A DNA stretch of 64,000 nucleotides from JAGWBJ01 sp034423015. Lineage in GTDB: Bacteria > Chloroflexota > Dehalococcoidia > Lucifugimonadales > JAGWBF01. Below are positions 7,735-15,813 of this stretch, piece after piece. The stretch lies in contig DAOUJG010000016.1 in the NCBI GenBank assembly GCA_034423015.1, forward strand, positions 56,109 through 120,108. Direction: 5' to 3'. A program made the position numbers and the translations under genes. Position 1 is the stretch's first letter, and every line of letters starts with the position of its first letter. The notes below the pieces were generated by a model. It had not been told where the DNA came from, ran no database searches, and saw only the letters and a program-made list of their open reading frames with translations.

Positions 7735-8823
7735 GTGAACACAGCGGCCATGGAAGTTGCATCCCTTGGAAACCTGGGAGCCCCGGAGGGCCGCGCCAAC
7801 GCGGACTACGCGGAGCTCAAGGCCAGGGTGAAGCGGGCCGGGCTTTTGAAAAAACAGCCGGGGTACTATCTCTTCATAGGCTCCCTTACCCTGGGACTGC
7901 TGGCGGCCTCCTTCGTCCTGGCGTCCCTGGCGGACGCCGTGTGGCTGCACATGGCCAACGGCGCCTTCATGGCCGTGGTGTTCACGCAGATCGGGTTTAT
8001 CGGGCACGACGCGGGCCACCTGCAGATATTCCGCTCCCCCAAGAGGAACTACCTGGCCCTCCTGGGCGTGGGGCTCCTCATAGGCCTGAGCCCGAGCTGG
8101 TGGTTGGACAAGCACAACAACCACCACGCCAACCCCAACGACATCGACCTGGACATGGACATCAACATCCCGCTCATCGCCTTTACCGACGAGCAGGCCC
8201 AGGCCAAGCGAGGCCTGTTCCGGCACATCGTCAAGTACCAGTCCATACTGTTCTTCCCCATGCTCTTGGTGGAGGCCCTGAGCATTCGGGCCGACAGCGC
8301 GCAGTTCATCTTGCGGGGCAAGAACGTCAAGCACCCCGTCGCCGAGGCACTGGCCGTGATACTGCACTTCGTCCTCTACTTCACCCTGGCGTTCACGCTG
8401 ATGAGCCCCATGCACGCCCTGGCCTTCATCCTGGTCCACCAGGGCCTGATAGGGGTCTACATGGGCTCGGTGTTCGCCCCCAACCACAAGGGGATGCCCG
8501 TGCTCAGCAGCGCCTTCAAGCTCGACTACCTCAGACGGCAGGTGCTCACCTCCAGGAACGTGCACGGCAACCCGGTCATCGACTACATGTACGGGGGCCT
8601 CAACTACCAGATCGAGCACCACCTGTTCCCCACGGTGCCCAGAAACAAGCTGGCCTCGCTCCGCCCCATCGTCAAGGAGTTCTGCAAGGAGCGCAACATC
8701 CCCTACTACGAGACCGGCATGGTGCGGTCGTACAGGGAGATACTGGGCCACCTGGGTGAGATCGGCGGCCAGTTGCGCAGGACATCCAGGCGGAGGGAAA
8801 CGGCATCCCAGGCAACTCGCTAG
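7735..8823 (+). CDS. fatty acid desaturase (membrane di-iron)
   Basis: This 362-residue integral membrane protein introduces a double bond into an acyl chain using O2 and a di-iron centre. The three histidine boxes are all present: HDAGH, HNNHH (as DKHNNHH) and QIEHH. The glutamine in the last box is typical of front-end desaturases. At least four membrane segments flank the boxes. The GTG at 7735 gives the longest form; the ATG at 7750 is an alternative. It is monocistronic, has its own promoter candidate, and converges on lepB. Substrate chain and double-bond position cannot be told from sequence. Confidence 0.88.
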   Translation: MNTAAMEVASLGNLGAPEGRANADYAELKARVKRAGLLKKQPGYYLFIGSLTLGLLAASFVLASLADAVWLHMANGAFMAVVFTQIGFIGHDAGHLQIFRSPKRNYLALLGVGLLIGLSPSWWLDKHNNHHANPNDIDLDMDINIPLIAFTDEQAQAKRGLFRHIVKYQSILFFPMLLVEALSIRADSAQFILRGKNVKHPVAEALAVILHFVLYFTLAFTLMSPMHALAFILVHQGLIGVYMGSVFAPNHKGMPVLSSAFKLDYLRRQVLTSRNVHGNPVIDYMYGGLNYQIEHHLFPTVPRNKLASLRPIVKEFCKERNIPYYETGMVRSYREILGHLGEIGGQLRRTSRRRETASQATR

Positions 8824-8842
8824 ACGGGAAGACCCGCCGTCT

Positions 8843-8893
8843 TCTCTAACGGAGCGACTTCCCTAGCGGAGCGATTCCCCTAGCGTAACGACT
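8843..8893. repeat. 17-bp tandem repeat, three units, at the lepB stop
   Basis: Three imperfect 17-bp copies built on CCCTAGCGGAGCGATT lie between the desaturase and signal peptidase genes. The lepB stop codon (complement at 8880-8882) lies in the copy nearest lepB, so the 3' end of lepB appears to have been duplicated outward. Confidence 0.7.
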
Positions 8894-9491
8894 CCAAGAA
8901 CGGCAGGTTGTCCGGGGGCCAGTAGACGAACCACACCCTGCCCACTATCTCCTGCAGTTCCACCGGTCCCCAGTCGCGGGAGTCACTGCTCTGGTCCCTG
9001 TTGTCCCCCAGGACGAAGTACTGGTCCTCTCCCAGGACGCACCCCCGCGTCCTGGGTACACAGTCGACGTCGTCGTCCAGGTCGGGCTCGGCCACGTACC
9101 TTTGGTCCAGCTTCTCGCCGTCTATGTATATCTCTCCGCCGGTGATGCGGACCCTCTCTCCGGGCAGGCCGATCACCCGTTTGACGAAGTCCCTGCCGGG
9201 GCTGTTGGGCGCCTGGAAGACTATCACGTCCCCACGATTGGGCTCATGGGCCAGGGGGAGGTACCGGTGCTGCTCCTCCTCCACCTCCCAGAAGGGGATG
9301 AGCCTGGAGAGCCGGGCCATGTCCACCCGGAAGTAGGGCAGCTTGTTGACTATCAGGTACTCGCCGCTGTCCAGGGTGGGGTGCATGCTGTGGCCCTCCA
9401 CCCGAAAGTTCTGTACGCTGAGCTGGATGACGAAGAACACCAGCAGGGCCAGCGCCACGGCCTCCAGCAGCTCTCTTATGACGTGGGACAT
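8880..9491 (-). CDS. lepB: signal peptidase I
   Basis: This 203-residue membrane protease cleaves signal peptides from exported proteins at the outer face of the membrane. It has an N-terminal transmembrane anchor (about residues 8-27), the catalytic serine in GHSMHPTL, the catalytic lysine in DFVKRVIGLPGE, and the C-terminal GDNRDQSSDSRDWG box. All are canonical. The ATG at 9491 sits just before the helix, and an upstream in-frame extension lacks family character. It serves the many lipoproteins and secreted proteins indirectly and is not operonic with its neighbours. Confidence 0.93.
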   Translation of the reverse strand: MSHVIRELLEAVALALLVFFVIQLSVQNFRVEGHSMHPTLDSGEYLIVNKLPYFRVDMARLSRLIPFWEVEEEQHRYLPLAHEPNRGDVIVFQAPNSPGRDFVKRVIGLPGERVRITGGEIYIDGEKLDQRYVAEPDLDDDVDCVPRTRGCVLGEDQYFVLGDNRDQSSDSRDWGPVELQEIVGRVWFVYWPPDNLPFLESLR

Positions 9492-9536
9492 GGGTGTTGG
9501 TGCTCCGGGCGCCCGGCGGGGCGGTGCCTGGATTCC

Positions 9537-9542
9537 ATTATA
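9537..9542 (-). promoter_or_regulatory. -10 element for lepB
   Basis: A perfect TATAAT lies on the minus strand, 45 nt upstream of the lepB start. A convincing -35 is not visible (TGGAAC at a 17-bp distance). Confidence 0.35.
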
Positions 9543-9682
9543 TTCCGGCCGCCCTCCATGTTCCACGTCTCGGGGCGCGGTAGTATGATGACTATGGGAA
9601 GGGGTGCTCCCTTGCCTTCAAACGCGAAAAGCTGGTAACATCGTAGCCTGTTCAGGCGTGACCGGCCCGGATTGCCGGAGCA

Positions 9683-9746
9683 GGCCCTCTTTGGCGAAGT
9701 AGGCCCCTTCTGGTGAAGTAGGCCCTTCTGGTGAAATAGGAAGGAG
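9683..9746 (+). repeat. 18-19 bp tandem repeat, three units, ending in the ino1 ribosome-binding site
   Basis: The units are 9683-9701, 9702-9720 and 9721-9738, with core GGCCC-TTCTGGTGAAGTA. The repeat runs directly into GGAAGGAG, the Shine-Dalgarno of the inositol-3-phosphate synthase gene. Confidence 0.85.
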
Positions 9747-9753
9747 ACGGAGC

Positions 9754-10845
9754 GTGGGCAAGATCAAGGCGGCCATCATCGGCGTCGGCAACTGCGCCTC
9801 CGCGCTGGTGCAGGGTGTCCACAAGTACAGGGACCTGGACGTCGACGCGGACGTGCCGGGGGTCATGCATCCCGTCATAGGCGACTACGCCATCGAGGAC
9901 ATCGAGTTCGTTGCCGCCTTCGACGTGGACGTGAACAAGACGGGCAAGGACCTCTCCGAGGCGATCTTCGCCGAGCCGAACAACACCATCAAGTTCGCCG
10001 ACGTGCCCCACCTGGGCATACCCGTGGACCGGGGCATGACCCATGACGGCATAGGCAAGTACGTGTCCCACCTGGTGCAGAAGGCGCCCGGCTCCACATC
10101 GGACATCGTGGGCATCCTCAAGGAGCGGGAGTGCGACGTGGTGGTCAACTTTCTGCCCGTGGGCAGCGAGATGGCCACCAAGTGGTACGTGGAGCAGGTG
10201 CTGGCCGCCGGCTGCGGCCTGGTCAACTGCATACCCGTGTTCATCGCCCGGGAGGACTACTGGCAGGGCCGCTTCAAGGAGGCGGGGTTGCCCGTGGTCG
10301 GTGACGACGTCAAGTCCCAGGTTGGGGCCACCATCACCCACCGGGTCCTGACCAGATTGTTCGAGGACCGGGGCGCCCAGGTGGACCGCACGTATCAGCT
10401 CAACTTCGGGGGAAACACCGACTTTCTCAACATGCTGGAGCGGGAGCGCCTGGTATCCAAGAAGATCTCCAAGACCAACTCGGTTACCTCCCAGCTTGAC
10501 CACGGCATCGGCTCCGACGACATCCACATCGGCCCCAGCGACCACGTTCCCTGGCTGGACGACCGGAAGTGGTGCTACATCCGCATGGAGGGGCACATCT
10601 TCGGGGGCGCCCCCATCAACCTGGAGCTGAAGCTGGAGGTGTGGGACAGCCCCAACTCCGCCGGGGTGGTGGTGGACGCCATACGCTGCTGCAAGCTCGC
10701 CAAGGACCGGGGCGTCAGCGGCGCAATCGAGGCCCCCTCGGCCTACTTCATGAAGTCGCCCCCCGTCCAGCACACCGACGACGAGGCGCGGCAGATGGTC
10801 GAGGACTTCATACAGGGGAACGGATCCAAGAGCCCTACTGAATGA
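9754..10845 (+). CDS. ino1: inositol-3-phosphate synthase
   Basis: This NAD-dependent enzyme converts glucose 6-phosphate to 1D-myo-inositol 3-phosphate, the first step of inositol lipid synthesis. At 363 residues it is the short bacterial/archaeal type. It has the NAD-binding IIGVGNCASALVQG at residues 9-22 and the conserved catalytic-domain segment QLNFGGNTDFLNM followed by SKKISKTNSV. GTG at 9754 follows GGAAGGAG. Its stop overlaps the start of the mannosyltransferase gene (ATGA), so the two are translationally coupled. It heads a three-gene phosphatidylinositol operon. Confidence 0.93.
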   Translation: MGKIKAAIIGVGNCASALVQGVHKYRDLDVDADVPGVMHPVIGDYAIEDIEFVAAFDVDVNKTGKDLSEAIFAEPNNTIKFADVPHLGIPVDRGMTHDGIGKYVSHLVQKAPGSTSDIVGILKERECDVVVNFLPVGSEMATKWYVEQVLAAGCGLVNCIPVFIAREDYWQGRFKEAGLPVVGDDVKSQVGATITHRVLTRLFEDRGAQVDRTYQLNFGGNTDFLNMLERERLVSKKISKTNSVTSQLDHGIGSDDIHIGPSDHVPWLDDRKWCYIRMEGHIFGGAPINLELKLEVWDSPNSAGVVVDAIRCCKLAKDRGVSGAIEAPSAYFMKSPPVQHTDDEARQMVEDFIQGNGSKSPTE

Positions 10846-11984
10846 AGATTGGCCTGGTCTCGCCCTACGACTTCACGTGGCCGGGTGGAGTCACTGTCCA
10901 CATATCCCAGCTTGCCCAGCAGTACGGCCAACTGGGGCACCAGGTCAAGATACTGGCGCCCCACTCGCCCAACTTCGCCGCCGACGAGCAGCCCGACTTT
11001 GTGCCCCTGGGCAGGTCCGTGCCGGTGCCCTCGGGCGGCTCCATCGCCAGGCTCACCTTCTCCGTGTGGCTCAGGCCCAAGGTCAGGGAAATCCTTGCCC
11101 GGGAGCGGTTCGACATCGTCCACCTCCACGAGCCGCTGATGCCCGTCCTGCCCCTCTTCGTGCTCCAGGCGGCGGAGGCGCCCAAGGTCGGCACCTTCCA
11201 CGCCTTCTTCGGGCGCTTCAGGAACTACGGCTGGTCCCATCCGGTGCTCAGGTACTGGGACCGACGGCTGGACGGCCGCATCGCCGTGTCCACGGCCGCC
11301 CGCCAGTACGCCAGCAGGTTCTTCCCCGGCGACTACCACATCATCCCCAACGGCATCGACGTGGACCACTTCTCCAAGGAGCAGACGCCCATCCCAGAGC
11401 TGGACGACGGGATGCTGAACATCCTGTTCGTAGGCCGCCTCGAGAAGAGGAAGGGACTGAAGTACCTCCTGGAGGCCTACGGAAAGGTCAAGTGGGACTT
11501 CCCCAACGTCCGGCTCGTGGTGGTCGGCCCGGGCAACCCGGACAAGGACTGCTACAGGGTCCTCAGCGAGCGGGCGCTGCGGGACGTGGTCTTCCTGGGC
11601 AAGGTCCCCTACGCCGACCTGCCCCGCTACTACCACTCGGCCCACATCTGCTGCGCCCCGGCGACGGGCAGGGAGAGTTTCGGGATAGTGCTGCTGGAGG
11701 CCATGGCGGCGGGCAAGCCGGTAGTCGCCTCCGGCATAGAGGGCTACTCGGGCGTTCTCAGTCACGGCGAGCAGGGCCTGACCGTCCCCCCCAAGGACAG
11801 CGACGCCCTGGCCGACGCCCTGGCCCTGTTGATCCGGGACCCGGACCTGCGCTGCCAGCTCGGGGCCAGGGGTCGGGACACGGTAGACCGGTACCGCTGG
11901 GAGAGGATCGCCGTCGAGGTGATCGACTTCTACAAGGCCACCCTGGGGACCGCCGATGACCATACCGGGCAGAGACCGGCTTAG
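10842..11984 (+). CDS. pimA: PimA-like phosphatidylinositol mannosyltransferase (GT4)
   Basis: This 380-residue GT-B glycosyltransferase has the N-terminal MKIGLVSPYDFTWPGGVTVHI, very like mycobacterial PimA, which transfers mannose from GDP-mannose to phosphatidylinositol. In the C-domain it has the GT4 acceptor/donor motif ESFGIVLLEAMAAGKPVVAS. Position between ino1 and a CDP-alcohol phosphatidyltransferase supports a phosphoinositide acceptor. It overlaps the start of the next gene by 29 nt. Confidence is high for GT4 and moderate for PimA specificity. Confidence 0.82.
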   Translation: MKIGLVSPYDFTWPGGVTVHISQLAQQYGQLGHQVKILAPHSPNFAADEQPDFVPLGRSVPVPSGGSIARLTFSVWLRPKVREILARERFDIVHLHEPLMPVLPLFVLQAAEAPKVGTFHAFFGRFRNYGWSHPVLRYWDRRLDGRIAVSTAARQYASRFFPGDYHIIPNGIDVDHFSKEQTPIPELDDGMLNILFVGRLEKRKGLKYLLEAYGKVKWDFPNVRLVVVGPGNPDKDCYRVLSERALRDVVFLGKVPYADLPRYYHSAHICCAPATGRESFGIVLLEAMAAGKPVVASGIEGYSGVLSHGEQGLTVPPKDSDALADALALLIRDPDLRCQLGARGRDTVDRYRWERIAVEVIDFYKATLGTADDHTGQRPA

Positions 11985-12588
11985 GGCCCTGGTCCTCAGG
12001 TACTTCGAGGTCCCGGGGGCCAGGCTCCTGGGGGCCATGGGGCTCAGCCCCAACGCCGTGACGCTCCTTGGGTTCTGCGTGGCCGTGGGTGCGGCGGCGC
12101 TGGTCGGCGCCGGGTTTCTGCTGGCGGGGGGGCTGGTCTTCCTGGCGGGGAGCGTGCTCGACCTGATGGATGGGGCCATGGCCCGCCAGTCCGGCCGCGT
12201 CACCAGGTTCGGCGGCCTCCTGGACTCGGTGATGGACCGCCTGTCCGAGGCCGCCATCTTCGTGGGGATCGCCGTCCACGGCGTGCGCGCCGGCCTGGGC
12301 GAAGACCGCCTGCTGTTCCTCATCGTGGCCCTGCTTCTGGCCCTGACCGCCTCCCAGACTGTCAGCTACCTTCGCGCCCGCGGCGAGGCCGCGGGCATCG
12401 AGACCAAGACCGGCGTGATGACGCGGCCCGAGCGGGTGGTCCTGCTGTCCCTGGGCCTGGTCCTGGGGCTCAGGGCCCTGGAGGTCATCCTGGTGATCGT
12501 TGCGGCCGTCTCCGCCCTGACCCTTCTGCAACGCCTGTATCGCATCAAGCGGGAGGTCAGCGAGGAGCCGGTGGAGCGTCCTCGCTGA
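11956..12588 (+). CDS. CDP-alcohol phosphatidyltransferase (phosphatidylinositol-phosphate synthase type)
   Basis: This 210-residue membrane enzyme joins CDP-diacylglycerol to an alcohol phosphate, here most likely inositol phosphate. It carries the complete signature D-x2-D-G-x2-A-R-x8-G-x3-D-x3-D (DLMDGAMARQ, then GGLLDSVMDR) in the expected first third, with about six membrane helices. Overlap with the mannosyltransferase gene and linkage to ino1 point to phosphatidylinositol-phosphate synthase (PgsA1-like). Archaetidylinositol-type specificity is less likely but not excluded. Confidence 0.83.
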   Translation: MTIPGRDRLRALVLRYFEVPGARLLGAMGLSPNAVTLLGFCVAVGAAALVGAGFLLAGGLVFLAGSVLDLMDGAMARQSGRVTRFGGLLDSVMDRLSEAAIFVGIAVHGVRAGLGEDRLLFLIVALLLALTASQTVSYLRARGEAAGIETKTGVMTRPERVVLLSLGLVLGLRALEVILVIVAAVSALTLLQRLYRIKREVSEEPVERPR

Positions 12589-12594
12589 CCGCCG

Positions 12595-12611
12595 CGCCCC
12601 CGTTGGGGGCG
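12595..12611 (+). terminator. hairpin after the phosphatidylinositol operon
   Basis: A perfect 7-bp stem (CGCCCCC / GGGGGCG) with a 3-nt loop starts 6 nt after the last stop. There is no clear T-run. Confidence 0.4.
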
Positions 12612-12623
12612 TTGTGCCAATTC

Positions 12624-12652
12624 TTGACAGGGCTCCGGCCCCTCCATACACT
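12624..12652 (+). promoter_or_regulatory. sigma-70-type promoter for the tandem Dabb genes
   Basis: TTGACA (12624-12629) is followed after 17 bp by TACACT (12647-12652), 43 nt before the first gene. The perfect -35 and ideal spacing make it one of the better promoter candidates here. Confidence 0.55.
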
Positions 12653-12695
12653 ACGGGCAGCAGTGGAGGGACCGACTCGTGGGTAAGGAGGCATC

Positions 12696-13361
12696 ATGGT
12701 CGCCAAGAAGGGGACGGGCATCTATCTCGTCTACGCCGACGTGTCACCCGATATGGAGGAAGACTTCAACCGGTGGTACAACGAGGAGCACATCCCCCAG
12801 CTCCTGGCCGTGCCCGGGTTCCTGGACGCCGCCCGATACGAGGCCGTCCAGGGCGGCCCCCGGTACCTGGCCGTCTACGAGCTTGCCAGCCCCGAGGTGA
12901 GGGACAGCGCGGCGTACAGGGAGGTGGCGGACAACCCCACAGAGTGGACCCAACGCGTCGACCTCCGGCGGCGGGCCGCCCGGTTCATCGCCAACAACTA
13001 TCGCCAGATATGGCCTTCGGACATCCCCGGGGACGTGGAGAGGCCCCTCCCTCCCGTGCTGCAGATCGGCCGTATGGGCATCCCCGAGGACCAGGAAGAG
13101 GAGTGGAACAGCTTCTACAACAGCGTCTATGCCCCGGAGTTCCTGAAGTGCTCGGGCTGCATCAGCGCCCGCCGGTACGAGCTGTACACCGGCGACGGCC
13201 CCAAGTACTCCGTCGTCTACGAGGTGGAGAGCCTGGAGGCCCGGGAGACCGAGGAGTGGAAGACCATCCCCGACAGGGCGGGGGGCAACCTGCCGGACAT
13301 ATATCCGCGCATGTGGCACGCGGAGGGCTCGGCGGGAGTCTACAAGAGGATATTCCCGTGA
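12696..13361 (+). CDS. duplicated alpha-beta-barrel (Dabb/EthD-like) protein, copy 1
   Basis: This 221-residue protein is made of two similar halves. The N-half has DFNRWYNEEHIPQLLAVPGF then ARYEA and LAVYEL; the C-half has EWNSFYNSVYAPEFLKCSGC then ARRYEL and SVVYEV. These are signs of the dimeric alpha-beta-barrel (ferredoxin-like) fold used by EthD- and DUF4286-like proteins, with the pseudo-dimer in one chain. The function is unknown; relatives are decyclases, isomerases or accessory proteins. ATG follows AAGGAGG. It is the first of three tandem paralogues. Confidence 0.7.
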   Translation: MVAKKGTGIYLVYADVSPDMEEDFNRWYNEEHIPQLLAVPGFLDAARYEAVQGGPRYLAVYELASPEVRDSAAYREVADNPTEWTQRVDLRRRAARFIANNYRQIWPSDIPGDVERPLPPVLQIGRMGIPEDQEEEWNSFYNSVYAPEFLKCSGCISARRYELYTGDGPKYSVVYEVESLEARETEEWKTIPDRAGGNLPDIYPRMWHAEGSAGVYKRIFP

Positions 13362-13397
13362 CCCCGGCGCCCAACCATCGATACAGGGAGGTTAGAC

Positions 13398-14093
13398 ATG
13401 GCTGACAAGAAGGGGAGAGGGTTGTTCCTCGTCTGGGCCGACGTGCCCGCCGACATGGAGGAAGACTTCAACCGGTGGTACAACGAGGAGCACATGGCCG
13501 AGCTCCTGGCCATTCCCGGCGTGCTGAGCGCGGCCCGGTACGAGATCGTCCACTCCGACGACCCCACGGCGGGGAACGGCAGCCCCAGGTACCTGTCGGC
13601 CTACGAGCTGGCCAACCCCGAGGTCCGGGACACTCCCGAGTACCAGGAGCACCTGATACGGCCCACCGAGTGGTCCCAGCGGGTGAACTTGCGGGAGCGG
13701 GCCACCCGGGTGATCCAGAACAACTACCGCATGATCCACCCGGCGGAGGTCTCCCCGGAGGTGGCCCAGCGGGACATGGCGCCGGTGCTCCAGGTGGGCC
13801 GCATGACCATCCCGGAAGACCAGGAAGCCCAGTGGAACGAGTTCTACAACAACGTGTACGGCGCCAACTACGCCAAGGTCCCCGGTTGCATCGGGTTCCG
13901 CCGCTACGAGCTCTACCAGGGCCACGGCCCCAAGTACGGCGTGGTGTACGAGTTCGAGCACGAGAACGTGTCCCAGACCCAGGATTGGTTCGCCGCCAGG
14001 GCCAAGTCCGGCGGCGGCCTTGGAGACCAGTATCCCCGGATGACCCACGACGAGGGCTCCCCGGGCGTCTACAAGAAGATTTTCCAGCTCTAG
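13398..14093 (+). CDS. duplicated alpha-beta-barrel (Dabb/EthD-like) protein, copy 2
   Basis: This 231-residue paralogue of copy 1 has nearly the same opening (DFNRWYNEEHMAELLAIPG) and the same C-half motif (QWNEFYNNVYGANYAKVPGC). The differences are mainly a short insertion near residue 55 (DDPTAGNGSP). The start ATG has GGGAGG upstream. Sharing promoter and order with its siblings suggests a small family of functionally related or heteromeric proteins. Confidence 0.7.
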   Translation: MADKKGRGLFLVWADVPADMEEDFNRWYNEEHMAELLAIPGVLSAARYEIVHSDDPTAGNGSPRYLSAYELANPEVRDTPEYQEHLIRPTEWSQRVNLRERATRVIQNNYRMIHPAEVSPEVAQRDMAPVLQVGRMTIPEDQEAQWNEFYNNVYGANYAKVPGCIGFRRYELYQGHGPKYGVVYEFEHENVSQTQDWFAARAKSGGGLGDQYPRMTHDEGSPGVYKKIFQL

Positions 14094-14149
14094 GCGCCGG
14101 GTCCACCGGCTAAGGAGGGCGCGACGGCCGCTTGGGCCGGGAGGTTAGG

Positions 14150-14803
14150 ATGGCCGGCAAGAAGGGCAGAGGCCTCCTCATGGTGTGGACGGACGTTCCC
14201 GCCGACAAGGAGGAGGAGTTCAACCGCTGGTATAGAGAGGAGCACCTGGCCGAGCTCCTTGCCATCCCCGGGTTCCTGGACGGGGCCCGGTACGAGGCCG
14301 TGAGCGGCGGACCCAAATACCTTGCCTGCTACGAGCTGGAGTCCGCCGGGGTCATCGAGAGCCCGGCGTATCGCACCCACTTCGACAACCCCACGCCCTG
14401 GTCCAGGCGCATGTCCCCCCGGGTCATCGGCATCAACTGGTCGGGCAACACCTACCGCCAGATATTCCCCGAGGAGGCCGCGTCCGGCGGCATGGCCCCC
14501 GCCCTGGTGACGGGCCGCCTGTCGTGCGACGAGGCCGTCGAGGACCAGTTCAACCGCTGGTACAACGGGGTCTACATACCAGGCCACAACGCGCTGCCGG
14601 GCTGCATCCGGGGCCGGCGGTACGTCGCCACCAGGGGCCAGCCCAAGTACCTCACCGTCTACGAGCTGGAGCACGAGGACGTGGTCCAGTCGCCCGAGTG
14701 GCTGGCCAACCGGACCGCGCATCCCCAGACCCTGGAGATGCGAAAGCACATGACCCACGCCCCCGGCTCCCCGGGCGTGTACAGGAAGCTCTTCGAGCTG
14801 TAG
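14150..14803 (+). CDS. duplicated alpha-beta-barrel (Dabb/EthD-like) protein, copy 3
   Basis: This 217-residue third paralogue has EFNRWYREEHLAELLAIPGF in the N-half and QFNRWYNGVYIPGHNALPGC in the C-half. All three keep the Arg/Phe-x-Trp/Phe-Tyr core and the PGF/PGC turn, which are probably structural or lining the barrel cavity. The ATG at 14150, after GGGAGG, is chosen over an upstream TTG at 14132. It ends 9 nt before the mannosyltransferase GTG. Confidence 0.7.
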   Translation: MAGKKGRGLLMVWTDVPADKEEEFNRWYREEHLAELLAIPGFLDGARYEAVSGGPKYLACYELESAGVIESPAYRTHFDNPTPWSRRMSPRVIGINWSGNTYRQIFPEEAASGGMAPALVTGRLSCDEAVEDQFNRWYNGVYIPGHNALPGCIRGRRYVATRGQPKYLTVYELEHEDVVQSPEWLANRTAHPQTLEMRKHMTHAPGSPGVYRKLFEL

Positions 14804-14812
14804 GCGGGGGTC

Positions 14813-15565
14813 GTGGCGGTGGACGGGCTCGGTGTCGTGATCGCGACGTACAACGAGGCGGAGAACCTTCCCCCGCTGGTGGATGCCCTGCAGGCCCTGC
14901 CCCTCCCCGGCAGCGCGCGCCTGTACGTCGTGGACGACAACAGCCCCGACGGCACGGCCACCATCGCCCGGAAGCTGGGCTCCCACTACGGGAACATCTC
15001 GTTGATCACCAGGCCGGCGAGGCTGGGGCTGGGCTCGGCCTTGGTGGACGGCATCGCCGCCGCGGTGGCGGACGGCTGCGGGCATGTCCTGACCATGGAC
15101 GCGGACCTGTCCCACGACCCCCGGGACGTGCCCAGGCTCCTGGAGTCCGCCGCGGAGACTGGCGCCGATCTCGTGCAGGCCAGCCGGTACACGCCGGGCG
15201 GGAGGAACGCCCACTCCGGCTGGCAGGCAACGGCCAGCCGGGTGGCCAACGGCATCTTCCGCCTGGTCCTGGGGACGCCCCACGAGACCACCACCAACTT
15301 TCGGGTCTTCAGCCGACGCCTGGCCGAGCGCGTGGTGCGAGAGGGCCGGGGGCGGGACTTCGAGTTCCAGCCCGAGTGTGTCCTGATCGCCATGAAGCAC
15401 CGGCTCCCCATCGTCGAGGTGGCGATATCCTTCGCCCCGAGGGCCGGAGGCAGGAGCAAGCTGGGCCCGGCTCAGCAGATCCGGCTGCTGGGTTTCTTCC
15501 TCTGGGCGCTCATCGCCTTCCGACCCGGCCTGGGCCGGTTTTCCCCGCGCCACCCGGCCGCCTGA
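14813..15565 (+). CDS. polyprenol-phosphate mannosyltransferase (GT2, DPM1-like)
   Basis: This 250-residue family 2 glycosyltransferase moves mannose from GDP-mannose to a polyprenyl phosphate. Seen are VVIATYNEAENLPPLVDAL at the N-terminus, VVDDNSPDGT, and the metal-binding MDADLSHDP. These match dolichol-phosphate mannose synthases. A short hydrophobic C-terminus (residues ~225-240) suggests membrane association. The product would supply lipid-linked mannose for glycans, fitting the nearby PimA-like gene. The GTG start has only a weak G-rich ribosome-binding site. Confidence 0.85.
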   Translation: MAVDGLGVVIATYNEAENLPPLVDALQALPLPGSARLYVVDDNSPDGTATIARKLGSHYGNISLITRPARLGLGSALVDGIAAAVADGCGHVLTMDADLSHDPRDVPRLLESAAETGADLVQASRYTPGGRNAHSGWQATASRVANGIFRLVLGTPHETTTNFRVFSRRLAERVVREGRGRDFEFQPECVLIAMKHRLPIVEVAISFAPRAGGRSKLGPAQQIRLLGFFLWALIAFRPGLGRFSPRHPAA

Positions 15566-15654
15566 GCGCGGAGAGGCATTGGTCTCCGGCTTCTGCCAGG
15601 ACCACGGGGGCCGGGACGCCGGTGAGGGCGCCGAGGCCTATTCTCACGACCGTG

Positions 15655-15685
15655 GAACTTTTTCCGGCCCGGGCGCGTCTATACT
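15655..15685 (+). promoter_or_regulatory. possible ECF- or sigma-70-type promoter for the alpha-2-macroglobulin gene
   Basis: GAACTT (15655-15660) is followed after 16 nt by GTCTAT, resembling an ECF-sigma promoter. The same stretch contains TATACT (15680-15685) as a housekeeping -10. The evidence is weak and motif-only. Confidence 0.28.
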
Positions 15686-15703
15686 CCTGACAGAGGCGCA
15701 CTT

Positions 15704-15795
15704 GGGACGGACGGGCCCCATGGGGTCGATGGGCCTCACGGGGTCGAATGGGACGGACGGGCCCCATGAGGTCGATGGGCCTCACGGGGTCGATA
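15704..15795 (+). repeat. 46-bp tandem repeat, two units, upstream of the alpha-2-macroglobulin gene
   Basis: Two near-identical 46-bp copies (15704-15749, 15750-15795) begin GGGACGGACGGGCCCCATG. Each contains two ~18-bp sub-repeats built on GGGCC-CACGGGGTCGAT. The second copy runs into AGGAAGGAG, the ribosome-binding site of the next gene. Confidence 0.88.
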
Positions 15796-15813
15796 GGAAG
15801 GAGTCCACGCACG

